A DNA stretch of 64,000 nucleotides, from assembly GCA_007844125.1 (NCBI GenBank), contig CM017564.1, positions 22,252,034 through 22,316,033 of the forward strand, given 5' to 3'. Positions 34,428 to 45,664 of this stretch are shown here, piece by piece. Position 1 is the stretch's first letter, and every line of letters starts with the position of its first letter. The DNA comes from Sinonovacula constricta. Its lineage: Eukaryota; Mollusca; Bivalvia; Cardiida; Solecurtidae. The position numbers and the translations under genes are program-made. Under the pieces are notes generated by a model. That model did not search any database. It saw only the letters and a list, made by a program, of their open reading frames with translations, and had not been told where the DNA came from.

Positions 34428-35738
34428 TTGATGAATCAAGAGGACATATACATAAGACACATAGATCAAGTAAACGATAAAGCTGAAGACGTGGTGGTCC
34501 AGTTGATCATACAGGTAAATGCTAAATACACAACTAACTTTTATAATACTACGTCGCGTTTCCTGGTCAAAGGTAAAAATATAAACCTCTTCCTGGAGAC
34601 TGATCTTCGTGGGATCCAGCAGCTGGCACCTATGAATGGGCAACCAGTAGACGCTGATGAGCTGATTATCGACCAGTTGGGTAGCTTTTTGCGTAAAAAT
34701 GTGAACGATCGCGTAGATGCAGTATCGTCTGACACTTCAGTTTCAAGTAACTGAACAGGATAACAAAGCATGTGTCTAGTGTAGAAAGAACTGTAGGACA
34801 AAGAGTGTGTTTGTACAAAAACTCACATTGGTTGCAATATAAATGCTCGAAGTTATCTCCACAGGAAATCGCTCAAATTGAAAGTGAGGACGATGGTTGT
34901 GAATTTATTTGCTCAGTGTGCAAGGTTTCTTCACTGTTCATTCCAGGACGTTCGCTCTTACAGTCACCTGCTTCCTCAGCGCCGAGCAAACTATTGAAAG
35001 ATGAAGTATTGATCACTGAATCTGGAAGGGATGTAAAGGCCAATACAGCATCTATAGGGACTAGATCAGGAACCTTGAGTGATAGTGAAGAGACATTGGT
35101 TAAATCTAGAAGTAGATTTCAGAAATTATTAGGCAGCATATCTCCTGATGAAACTATTGTTAAACGCATCAATTGTTCTCAGAAATGTTCTGACATTATA
35201 TCCCCTGAAAGGATAGGCAAAGACAGTTTCTTGAAATCTGCGCAAAATGGAAATTCCAGGGAAGTGCATTACCCAAAATGTAAAAGATTTAAGAATAAAA
35301 TCAATTATGTTTGATAAACGGGAAGACGATTTAAAAATTAAGGAAAGTAAAAATGCTGAACTAATGAAATCAAAACTAAAGGTTGATATGTACGCTAAAA
35401 AGTTGGAAAACAAAATGAACGAACTTGAACTCACAATACAGTTGCTGCAAAATAAAATACATAGTTTAGAAGGCAGTGCTCAATCCAGAGAGAAAGACAA
35501 CCGTAACTCAGTTAATCAGAACTTTGAGAATTTCAATGGTAATCTACAATTTACCAACAGTTTCAAGTCTCTCCATAATATAATTAGTGATATCGTATTC
35601 ACTCAGATAAGCCGGCAGCTGGATAACATTAAAAAGTGCCTGAATAATCTCGGAGAAACAAATTCAGTCTTTGGACCCCATGTTGAGACTTCCCAGAATC
35701 CCACATCTCTGCCAACAGCAAGTATGCTCATCCGTTAG
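34428..35738 (+). pseudogene. LINE ORF1 (PHD-like finger and coiled coil)
   Basis: Three frame pieces follow each other: 34428-34754, 34772-35314 and 35247-35738. The middle piece has HWLQYKCSKLSPQEI...FICSVC, the second half of a PHD-like finger; its first cysteine pair lies in another frame just upstream (near 34765). The third piece contains a leucine/lysine-rich coiled coil (LENKMNELELTIQLLQNK). ORF1 proteins of this type bind element RNA. The frames no longer connect. Confidence 0.7.
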
Positions 35739-36168
35739 TCAAGGGTCATTTACCATGTCATCCAAACCATTCTAATCATGTGATGGAAAGGACCCAAACT
35801 GTGGAGATGCCACCAATTGAGGTTAACGTCCAATAGCTGACAGTCCAATTTATTATAAATCTATGAACTCTACGGAGGCACGACCGAATGGTTCACACTA
35901 CTACAAACACCGCCAGTCTTCGCAGCCTTGTACTACTAAGCAGCCATATGAGCCACTTCATGGGATTGATTTAACACGTCCCGTGGGTACCACCAGGGTC
36001 AGTAGTTCAGACTTCTATACCAGTAACCAGGTGCTCATCTCAATATCGTGCACAAGTCCCACGACCTGCAGTCAGTAGTGAAGAAAGGGTGCCAAGGGAT
36101 TCGGACCAGGAGCCTTTTTCAACGGGTCAACCATTGTCGAAGCCAGTTATAGATGCGGACCGCATGAC

Positions 36169-36772
36169 TTGCGTATAGCTTCTTACAACTGTAAGAACGT
36201 CAGGACTTCAGTTTTTGCAATTAATGAACTACTTAAATTTTGCGAATTTGTATGTAATCAAGACGATTGGCTATTTCATGCCCAAATTAATTACCTAGGT
36301 GAAATAAATTCATCCATTAATTTTGCCGCCAAGGGAGCGGATTATAGTAACAAGTTACCGCCAGTCCAAATGCCAAGAGGGTATGAAGGAGTAACTGTGC
36401 TTTGGCAGGATCAGTATACTAGCTTTGTTTACATACTTCCAGATGGTTCAGAGCGTGTTAGGTTTGTTGAGTTAGACAGTAATTCCCGAAAACCTTTACT
36501 AATGTCAGTATATTTTCCGTGAAGATGTTGTGCGTGCACAGATGAACTTTATGAAATATTTGTTAAAGTATTCATCACCTAATAATATTCTTATTGGAAC
36601 AGATTTTAATGAAAATCTGAATAACGACAACTCTGACAGAAGAGCAACAAGTATTCGGCATTTATCTCAGACTGCTGCAATAAATTTTGTTGTGTGTCTT
36701 CAACTTTTACACATCAAAAATGTTGACTACTTCTTCAAGTGCGGGGAAGCTTATTTTACTGACTGTAACTAG
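36169..36772 (+). pseudogene. LINE ORF2, APE-type endonuclease part
   Basis: RIASYNCKNVRTS at 36170-36210 is the start of an APE-like endonuclease, followed by the conserved region LFHAQINYLGEIN and later VTVLWQ. The frame breaks near 36520; the next piece carries LIGTDFNENL, the GDFN-like active-site block. The usual Glu position reads NQDDW where family members have QEHW-like residues, so a catalytic residue seems lost. Confidence 0.75.
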
Positions 36773-36786
36773 AAAGTTATTGCATC

Positions 36787-38393
36787 AAATGTTTCAGATC
36801 ATGTGCCAATAGTTACAAATATTGCAGTGTGTTTGAAAAGCACGGATAAATCAAGATCTAAAAAAAGAACAATTTAGTTTATGAACGCATAAACTGGGAT
36901 AAGGTTGATACAGAACTTTAAATAACTTTAGTAAAAGAAAACCTGGAACAAGATATTGTACTGTACTATTGACATTGAAAATTCCTTAGACAATCTTAAC
37001 AAAGTTATAATAACCGCAAGTGAAGATGCCATCGGTAGAAAGAAAAGTGAGGAAAAGTCACAAACCTAAAATAGCAGTTTGGAACGAGAATATATATATC
37101 ACTTTGAAGGCAGTCCGCCAAGCACATATAACCTGGGTGCAGGATTGAAGAAACTGTAATCCAAGTGCCCCTCTATTTATTAAATGTTAAAACTACAAGA
37201 CAGAATTTAGACGTCAGTGTCGCATAGCTTTGGCAGACGAAATTACACTTGAAAGAAACAAGATAATGACTGCATGATCCGCTGATACAAACTTATCAAC
37301 AAACAACGGGTAATTTGAAAACCGTTGTTGACGATCTACATGTGGATGAGACATGATATTCGGGTGTCGACGCAGTACTTGAGGGTTCAGGAAGCACTTT
37401 AAAAGCTTAGCAAAACCTTCTAAAAATATATATTTTGACCAAGCATATCATGAACAGGTGGTGAGGGAAATTCAAGTCATCATAGACAATGTGAAAACAC
37501 TTGTGTAGAATACGTTACTACTGATAAATTTGAAAAAGCATTGAAATCTATTACCACTGCCAAATTCCCTGATGTGTATGGCATCACAGTTGCTCATATT
37601 ATTCATGGTGGTGAACTTTTACAGGCTGAAATATTGACTGTAATAAATAGTGTTCTGAAGTAGCAGATGTTCCGCATGTCTAAAGATTGGCATCGTATCA
37701 TCGTATCAAATTACCGAGGTATTACTCTTCTTCCTGTAGTGTGTAAAATAATAGAAACAATCATCGGAAATAGCATTCAAGGTTATGTTCATACTAATCA
37801 AAATATTTTTCAACGTGGTTTTACGAAAGGGGGATGTCCCCTAAATGCAGCGTACATACCGGAAGAGTTTTATAGGGAACGCGCAGACTTAAAGCTGAAT
37901 GTAGCATTGGATGCAAAAACCGCATTTGATGTTGTTTGTCATACTCATTTATTGAGAAGATTTTACCATGCCCGAGTAAAAGATCGACACTGGCTACTCG
38001 TTAAATCACTATATGAAAACACCCCAAGTGGGATGAAGTTTAAAAATCTTACCAGTGACTGATTCCGGATCTCTCAGGGTGTACGTCAACGAGGAAATTC
38101 ACTCTACTGATCTATATAAGACTCATATAAACCCTTTGTTGAACCAGGTAGACTTGGCAACCATAGGTGGGGAAATTGGTGTTATAAAGACAAATAACTG
38201 TGCATGTTCCAATGATATACGTTTGATGAGTACTTCGGAATATGAAACACAAATACTGATTAACATTGTTAACAATTTTGCAAATGACGAAAGGTATCTT
38301 TTGCAACCATCTAAGACAGTTTCACCTGAACTGGAAAACTCTAAAAAAGCAAGTAATAGATGTTTCAACTTTGAGTTAGGTAAGGAACTGTAA
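36787..38393 (+). pseudogene. LINE ORF2, reverse transcriptase part
   Basis: The piece from 36787 to 37660 is full of stops. At 37667-38062 a good RT stretch reads NYRGITLLPV, FQRGFTKGGCPLN and ALDAKTAFDVV (the first catalytic Asp). The following frame (38055-38393) should hold the YADD box, but at the equivalent position it reads CSNDI, so that box is damaged. Confidence 0.75.
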
Positions 38394-38399
38394 GGGAAT

Positions 38400-39346
38400 G
38401 TGAATTCATCGCAACATCTGGGTGTGACAAGAACATCAACTGTAGCAGAAAATGCGGAAGTCAACGTGTGCAACAACCTGGCTAAGGCTAAGCGGACATT
38501 GTACAGTTTGTTTGGAGCAGGACTTCAAGGGGAAAACGGACTCAACCCATTAACAACAATACATTTATACAGAACATATGTACTCCCAGTTTTACTTTAT
38601 GGACTGGAAATATTATTGCCATCCCGAAAACTTATAGATAAACTAAAATTATTTCAGGAGAAGACATTGAAACAAATTATTTCATTACCAGATAACGCGG
38701 CTGACCCGTGTGTATACATCTTATCGTTGCTGCTTCTAATACAGGCAGTACGTGATCTTAAATTGTTATGTTTTTCAACAACATATGTAATCAAAGTGAG
38801 AAACCTTGAAAAGAGACTTCTTATAAGACAATAAACTGTAAAAAATACAGATCCTGAGCCTGGGCTGTTCAAATCCCAGTACTTCTTGCGCGGTATGACC
38901 TGGAGGTTGTGTTTACATATATAGAACACCGATAGATAAAAATGTGGAAGAAATAATTGTACACGCTTGTCCAGTGTAAGCGGAAAAAAACAAATTGAAG
39001 ATAGTACCCGTCTCTTAAGTAAATGAACTGTCCGAATCAAACTGGATAATGTCACCTGATATTGCGTATTCCTTGAATATCAGTGTTAGAATCTTCTAGG
39101 ATGCCGGCAAGATTGAAACTCCTGACAAGAATATATATACTTCAAACTAATCGAGCTAGATTCAACCAAATTGCAGTAAACCCAAAATGTCAAGTGTGCT
39201 TTTCTGTTGATGAAACCGTGGAACACTTTATATTGCATTGCCGTCCACTCCAACATGTCCGTGGACCTGTCATTGATTCTATATTAGCCATCTTCAGGAG
39301 GGCAGTGTGCAAAGATTTAAATCTTCCAGTGACATTTTGCGTTTGA
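38400..39346 (+). pseudogene. LINE ORF2, C-terminal part with CCHC motif
   Basis: The connection and C-terminal domain continue in two open pieces (38400-38834 and 39083-39346). The second ends with C-x2-C-x(n)-ETVEHFILHC, the zinc-binding motif typical of LINE ORF2 C termini. A further remnant with GVPLLTDRSLG lies near 39470. Confidence 0.7.
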
Positions 39347-39560
39347 TCATTGACTTTTCGGGTGTCTTTCCCTCGTCAGTGCAAGCAAATGAACTTTGTA
39401 AAAAGAAATCGAATTCGACGCCCGAAGGCTTATATATAAACTACACAAAGCGAGAGAGACTATCTATAGGAGTTCCACTCCTGACTGATCGGTCGTTAGG
39501 TGCATGCGGCCTGTATTCTTAATATACAGGTTTCATCTAAACAAATTATTAGCACGTGAA

Positions 39561-42190
39561 TATTACCTGGTGGAGGACTTACCTTAAATAACTCGAGCGT
39601 ACATAGACCCGTTGTGTTTATTCATACTGGTGTTGGATTGCCTAACCTGGAGATTATTCTCCAAATATACAAGGCCAATTAACGTACCATAATAATAAAT
39701 AATTTATCATATACATATTAATCATTAGTTCCATGCTTTATGATACATACACCACGATTATTATTAGAATATATGAAGGTGTTAACTCAACACTATGTTA
39801 TATGGTATAGAAGCTACCTTTACCTTGCATTCGACCTGTAGATTCTGATCAGGCGGGGGGCCCCGCACGGGGTTCGTCGGACAGCTGAGGTATCTGGTGG
39901 GGAATATTGTAAAATATACTCTCCCGCAACATAATATTATCGCCTGACAGTAAATCGGAGCGACACGGGCCTGTCCATACATTTAATAAGATTAAATATA
40001 TTTATAAATATCTAAAAGCACTTCAAATACGTGTCACTAATCTCTACATATCTTCTATTAAAAATAAAAAAAAATACCTAATAAATAATCTTATTGGGAA
40101 TGGAAAACGACCTTTGTAATTGACAACCGTGGGTAGATATGTCTCCTTTTCCTTCTTTTTCTCGATCTTTCTTGTTGTAGCATGGAACTCTTAAAGCTCT
40201 GTTTCTATGGTGCGTGTGGACGATAACAATATATATGTAACAACTATAATTACATACACGAGACCACGGAAATACATTATTGGTCTCATCGTCCACATAT
40301 TTACCAGTCTTTCCTATTCTCTGTTATATATAATAAAATTAAAATTAAAATTACGACAGGTCCGAAATGTTTATAATATTGGGAATTTGTATGTATTGTA
40401 TATAGATTAATATGTTAATTGTTGAAATTTTTACCTGGTCCTAAAAAGGTGCCAAAACATCCAAAAACAATAGACGGAATATATATTTTAAATTTTATTT
40501 TAAAATACCACTTTTTGGATTTTAAACTTGTATTGGATCTATAAGTTTTTACTATGCAGGGATTCCCAAGACCACTCTATGGTCCCAATGAGGTACTGTC
40601 TACATTATCATAGAGGCAAATAATTTACTCTCCCATGTTAATAGTGGACTGAAAGAAAATTAAATTAAGCTATTGCGCACATACAATACTCAATGTTTAA
40701 ACGTACAAATATCCGAGATTATTAATAAATAATTGTAATTTTTTACAAAATACAACATGCAATCATCAAATACCAGAATAAACAGAATCACCCAAAAATT
40801 TAAACTTACATGCTTTTTGCCATTCATCACTCCACAACAATCACCATATCATTTTTATAATCTTAATCTTCATGGCAAGAGAAACCCTCACGCCATTAAT
40901 ATTGATAATCTGTGAGACTTTCTTTTAACCTCCTGTACATTAATGTTCGCCTAATAAACTATGTTTAAGGTGAGGGTAAACAAACCCAATTAGTTAGATC
41001 TCTTCCAAGTTTTTCCACCTTGAATAAAAAGAGTAAAAAATACAAACTTACACATGATAAACAATTTACACCCCAACAAAGGAATTACTCCCCACAATCA
41101 CTCGCCCAGCAGTTTACACTAACTTCACACTGCAGCCTATACGTTGAAGAAGGGTGAGTTGTCTATAATAAGTAGAATTTTAAGAGGCGCCAGTCGGTAA
41201 ATATGTAAATATATAATGAATATATTCAAAATAGCAGATCTAGAGCCGACCTTTTAAACAAAACTAAAAAAAGTTATTGGCGACGCGCTCCAGCGCGACG
41301 CCTATATATGGAATGCTCAATGAAATTTGCACGAGGGGAAAGTTTATTTTGCGGACTTTCTAGTTACACGACACTAATGAATGTGTACTTTACTCCATAG
41401 TAAATGTCACAACTTTGGAAGCAATTTAACAGCAAACCGTTTCTTTGGGAACCCCAAAATTATACATTGTGAGAAGGACCACTGTATTATCTATTAACAG
41501 GGCCTCACTTAATTTAAGTTATGTGTCCCGAAGACGGTTATCCTCCCTTGAAAACATGCACCGCAATGTTTGCATATTATAGCCGTACAATTCCAATGCA
41601 ATGATTAGTACCGATGTAAATGGATCAGTTCATTATTATTATATAGGTGTGCAGTTATTTTGCATTTTTATCATTCTAATATGTATCTAAGCTTTGTTTT
41701 ACACCAAATTGTATGAGATTATGTAAATTATAGCAAAAACAGTCACTTAACAAAAATATCTACATTAAAATATCAACAACAACAGACAACTGTCTTCCGG
41801 TACACATGTAGGCTTACCACCCCTTCCAACCCTTATAAAATACGGATCCTAATTCGGTAAACGGCGTTCTATTTTCTTTTTAATTTTTATGTCTGTAACT
41901 TTTATGAAAACATGGTAAAACAAGAGATTTTGGTTTATTTCTTTTTTATGTAAAAATGTTAACGTATATGTAGATAGGATTGCTCGTCGGTAAATCCTTC
42001 TATGTTCGGACTGCATGCTTACGAATTGAGTTTACCTATTAGCAACGAAACAGTCCATAGCCAGACATTCTTTCTGAACGGTCTATTGAGTATGCACCGT
42101 ACAATATGACTTAAATGCAACGTAATGATACATTAACGATTTCTGTAAGGTCCCGCAAATCTTAACAATACATGGTATTTCCAGGGCTTC
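39561..42190. other. intergenic, no gene seen
   Basis: No coding stretch, no recognised repeat. A short G/C cluster (ggcgggggg) is at 39854-39862. Confidence 0.45.
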
Positions 42191-42194
42191 TAGC

Positions 42195-42632
42195 GTGCAG
42201 GAATGCTTTTATAGCATATCTGAAGTGTTTGTGGTCAAGAGTTTAAGATTCTGGATAGGAGGGTTTAAATTTCATCCCTTGCCTGTCAAGATAAATTTTC
42301 AGAAGGATCATTTTAACGATTCGGATGTTTAATTCACTTGCATACGAGAAACGTTCAACACACCAAGAAAGCATTTATAATATGCTTGAAGTGTTCTTGG
42401 TCAAGAGGTTAAGTTTTCAGAGTCAGGATAAGATGGTTCCGAATTTAAACTTTAGACCCGTAATGACAAGTTTGAAAAATATATTGTTAATGATTTGGAT
42501 GATCAATAAAGAGACGTTTGAAACACACCAAGAAAGCATTTATAACATAGTTGAAGTGTTCTTGGTCAAGAGGTTAAGTTTTTGGACTCAGGATCTGAGG
42601 GTTCTGAGTTCAAAGCCTAGACATGAATGAGA
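42195..42632 (+). repeat. three tandem copies of a tRNA-like repeat
   Basis: The block 'cttttatagcatatctgaagtgtttgtggtcaagag' recurs at about 42208, 42368 and 42538 as 'gcatttataa-at-gttgaagtgttcttggtcaagaggttaag'. It is followed by gattctggatagg, cagagtcagg and ggactcagg, and then by a B-box-like gagttcaaagcc in the third copy. The words ttggtcaagaggttaag resemble a tRNA-Leu-type A box. The copies differ in length (about 160-170 bp apart). Confidence 0.55.
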
Positions 42633-42879
42633 TTTATTTCTTGTCAATACCTTTATTACACGAACATTTTGCCAAAAATAACAGAATATGTTCGGACTAA
42701 TTATTGCGTCCTTAAACCTATATTTACTAGAAAGTAATGTCCTTCTTGCTTGATAATAAGATTAATTATGTTTTAGTTATTTCTCACCTCTATTAAATGA
42801 CATATACTACCTTTCACTTGACAGTAACTTATGTATTCAGTGAATATGTAATTCCGGTCATACTTGCGAAGTCCAGCTA

Positions 42880-42965
42880 GTTATATGTAGATAATAGCCT
42901 CATGCCTATGTCTGGGTAGAACCACCGACCCACCATCAGCCAACTTGAAGACCTCATACCCAGTT
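42880..42965 (-). mobile_element. SINE family B tail fragment
   Basis: On the minus strand it reads acccagacataggcatgaggc...actagctggac, like the tail of the family B copy at 50385-50605 (tacccagacattgg...tagctggac). No head remains. Confidence 0.5.
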
Positions 42966-43114
42966 AATTTTAATATTAATAAACGGACAAATAGACCATT
43001 AATTGAAGTCATTTTTGCCTAGACTTTGATGTGGAGCCTTAATTTATTTTGAACCATGAGCTGACAATTCTAATCGGAGTTGTTGTACTTTGTGCACAAA
43101 GAAATTTCAAAGTC

Positions 43115-43350
43115 AGGGTGTCTGTGGCCTAGCGGTTAGACTCGCTGACTTGTAACTCAACAACCTTCACCGCGTGGGTTCGAGTCCCAGTTGGGGCGAG
43201 AACTTTCATGTTGGAAGGTTGTCCAGCTAACCCGTGTTACGCCGATAGCTCTATCCAGATGTAAATCTTGGGTCTTTCTCCGCCAATTATTAGCTAGATG
43301 TCGCCATTATGATTATAATTGTATCATTGCGATGTCACAAAATAAATTAA
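43115..43350 (+). mobile_element. tRNA-derived SINE, family B
   Basis: The tRNA-like head is at 43118-43196: tgtggcctagcggttagac as A-box region and GGTTCGAGTCC as B box. The body has ggttgtccagctaaccc and ends near attgcgatgtcac. It matches 50385-50605 in reverse and a head fragment at 2214-2300. Confidence 0.75.
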
Positions 43351-43449
43351 AACGAAAGTACAATCAAAGACAAGAAGACAAAATATTTTGAAGCAAACAA
43401 TTGTCTTTTATTGAACTCATATTGAATGTAGCTTACAATATAATTGGTG

Positions 43450-43922
43450 TTGAAAGGTTGTATCCGACAGTTTGCCGATATCTAATGCATGTAACAATAT
43501 CTGACCTCTGTTTGAGGTGTTATGACATAATTTCTGCAGAAAATATCTTACTTTTTTAACAGTATCTCAATTTTAGGGCAAGACAATTCGTAAATCAGCA
43601 CGTAAATGTTTATACCTTTCAAATCTATAAATAAGAACAATTGGGATTCCTGGTAAAATAGATATCGACGTCACAGCGGATGACGTGGATGGGCTCAAAT
43701 ATAAGTGGCCATTGTGGTTTTCTTAGTTTAAAAATAACTGATTGTGCAGCGTGCCTTAAATAGGAAATACATGACTGTTTAAAATGACGATTGTTGCATT
43801 ATGGTACATTTTTCAGACAAGTGTAAGAGAGCAAAAACAGCGAGATCTGTTCAGGCAACACTGGTTTATAATGAGGTTTAATGGAAATATTTTTGGTCCA
43901 ACTTGTCGGATACCACCTTTAA
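43450..43922. mobile_element. TTAA-type MITE, copy M2
   Basis: The ends are tgaaaggttgtatccgacag (left) and cggataccacctttaaag (right), inverted with a few changes. The interior words atctataaataag, ttttcttagtttaaaaat and aggaaata match copy M1 at 23439-23957. TTAA is kept on the right (43919-43922) and is degenerate on the left. Confidence 0.7.
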
Positions 43923-44168
43923 AGTTAACACAACTACTAAGATCGTTTACAGAAATGTTGACAAAGCAGATGTTTTCGATCAAATTAAAAACATAGTATT
44001 TAGATAATCACAGGTGTTTGTCATTTTCAGATATCATGTTATTGATACAATTGCTGGTTTAACAAGACAAACTGTCTTAATCTATGTAAGCATGAACATT
44101 GTCTACCTTAGCAATCAGTACCAATTAGGAAACGGAGTCATGGACAATCCACGAACTTCGAAGATTGA

Positions 44169-44350
44169 TTACTTAAATCGTTTGGCTCGCTTCGTTATGA
44201 GCTTAGGGTCTTGTTCACAGAGACAGCTGTACTGATAAGCACATCCATCCATATAAACCTTGGTGGTCCCCACGCAGCCGCAGTCCCACTCCTCACTATT
44301 GTAGTACATCGAGGGTATGGCTGCGGCGTTTATTGGCACACCGTCTCGAT
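44169..44350 (-). CDS. PAN/C-type-lectin secreted protein, exon 3
   Basis: Last exon; acceptor catgcag| at 44351-44352 and stop TAA at 44169-44171. It encodes residues 183-242, the C-terminal half of the C-type-lectin-like domain: EEWDCGC (203-208) followed by DGCAYQYSCLCE (217-228), where the last cysteines close the lectin fold. A basic tail (KRAKRFK) ends the protein. The split codon 183 reads Asp. The fuller description is under exon 1. Confidence 0.85.
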
Positions 44351-44395
44351 CTGCATGAAATAAAAAAAATCAAAGCGCTAAAAGTGTGGTCACAC

Positions 44396-44397
<2 letters not shown>

Positions 44398-44462
<65 letters not shown>
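44398..44462. repeat. (TTA)n microsatellite
   Basis: About 21 uninterrupted tta/att units lie in intron 2 of the lectin gene. Confidence 0.95.
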
Positions 44463-44464
<2 letters not shown>

Positions 44465-44911
44465 TTACTTAACTACTGATACTTTTATTATTATACACAA
44501 TTAGCTAAGTGGTGGTATGTCCTTAAAGGGCTAACTACACTGCATTGGCAGATTCACACCAATCAACAAATTTAGGACAAATTCAAACAGGTTTTAGAAA
44601 GGTCAATCAAGTTCACCGTTCGCAGTGAATTCGCATTCGCTGCAGATTTAATACGCATAAATTCCTGTCGGGGTTATTTGTCACGTGATCACATGGCTTA
44701 TCATGTGACACCATATAGTAGTAGGTAGATCACATCGTAATTTTGAATTGATGCAATGGCAGAGCTCTTGCAAACTGGCTGTGGCAGAGATCTTCCTAAG
44801 ATCCAAACGAAATGCAAGGGAGATTGTCCCTTTGTACCCATTACCTACCCAGAAAGGAGATAACACATGTAAGTTGAATAATGTCCCCTAATATCCAAAC
44901 AGAGCGAATAC

Positions 44912-45166
44912 CTGTGTAGACGCCTTCAACGGAGAGATCGTTGACCGTCATCCAGGGATACCAGCCATCGGCCACAGTCGTTCTGTCCCAGCCGTAGTAG
45001 AAAGCGGTTGAGAGTACACCAAGGTCAGTGGTGTTGTAGAACTTGGCTAGGTAGCCGTTCTCTCCGATACAGTAGTCATCACAGCCAGACCAGCTCAACA
45101 GCACATTAGGGTAAAGAAAACATCTGCCAGCAACGGAGTGCCACCCATCCCCGCAGCCAAAGTATC
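44912..45166 (-). CDS. PAN/C-type-lectin secreted protein, exon 2
   Basis: The acceptor is tttcctgcag| and the donor is cacag|gtattc, both phase 1. It encodes residues 98-182, the N-terminal half of the C-type-lectin-like domain: CGDGWHSVAGRCF (102-114), the SWSGCDDYC block (122-130) and WDRTTVADGWYPW. There is no EPN or QPD sugar-specificity motif, so the calcium-dependent sugar binding of classical lectins cannot be assumed. Confidence 0.85.
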
Positions 45167-45213
45167 CTGCAGGAAATTTCATGTAATTTGGACTCGGGTT
45201 ATATCAAAATACT

Positions 45214-45234
45214 GAGAGAGAGAGAGAGATAGAA

Positions 45235-45293
<59 letters not shown>

Positions 45294-45315
45294 AAGAGAG
45301 AGAGAGAGAAAAGTT
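45214..45315. repeat. (GA)n microsatellite
   Basis: About 100 bp of gagaga with few interruptions lies in intron 1 of the lectin gene, just upstream (in gene sense) of exon 2. Confidence 0.95.
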
Positions 45316-45372
45316 TCATTAATGACGGCAATAAGAAATGTTGTTTGCAGACACAACTGCCTTTATACTTAC

Positions 45373-45664
45373 TCGTGACAGGAGCGGCGTATTTCACCCC
45401 GCAGTTGGCGGGAAACTGGCTTTCGTCTTCCAGGATCTCGGCATTCAAGAAGCATTGCCTTGTGGATTCCTCGTACATCAGAGAGGTGCAGTTTTCGTGC
45501 TGCATGCACGATTTGACGCACTGCATGTCGGTGACCATTTGCCACTGGCCAATCGGGTCTCCGTAAATGAAGTGGCAGGTGTTCTTAGTGAATTCGTAAA
45601 CCCATGTTTCTTCTAAGGCGAGGCCCAACCCAGTTAGGATTACGATGAAAATGAGTTTAAACAT
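45373..45664 (-). CDS. PAN/C-type-lectin secreted protein, exon 1 (signal peptide, PAN/apple domain)
   Basis: First coding exon of a three-exon gene (45664-45373, 45166-44912, 44350-44169) of 729 nt and 242 residues. Residues 1-17 (MFKLIFIVILTGLGLAL) are a signal peptide, so the product is secreted. Residues 20-97 form a PAN/apple-like domain with six cysteines at 30, 49, 53, 59, 71 and 88. The donor is cacga|gtaagt, phase 1, matching the exon 2 acceptor (split codon gives Arg98). I chose ATG 45664 because it begins the signal peptide; an in-frame ATG 32 codons upstream has no such feature. PAN plus C-type-lectin proteins are common in mollusc mucus and immune secretions; that role is inferred. 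A damaged paralogue lies at 56489-57933 in the same orientation. Confidence 0.85.

Larger units (their letters stand above)
33830..39560 (+). mobile_element. LINE-type retrotransposon, nearly full length, decayed
   Basis: The order of parts is a 5' UTR with a duplicated unit, an ORF1 region with PHD-like zinc finger and coiled coil, an APE-type endonuclease, reverse transcriptase, and a C-terminal CCHC motif. Frames are broken many times. The family is of the Jockey/CR1/I kind (APE endonuclease, PHD-bearing ORF1); I cannot assign the clade. Confidence 0.85.

Noticed and set aside
34269..35434. Minus-strand frames of 86-124 codons
   Set aside because: Shadows of the LINE ORF1 region.
43118..43196. 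Functional tRNA genes at the SINE heads
   Set aside because: Good B boxes, but the acceptor and anticodon arms do not pair and a SINE body follows each.
45338..45616. Plus-strand frame of 92 codons
   Set aside because: Antisense shadow of the lectin exon 1, which has a signal peptide, a cysteine pattern and splice sites.
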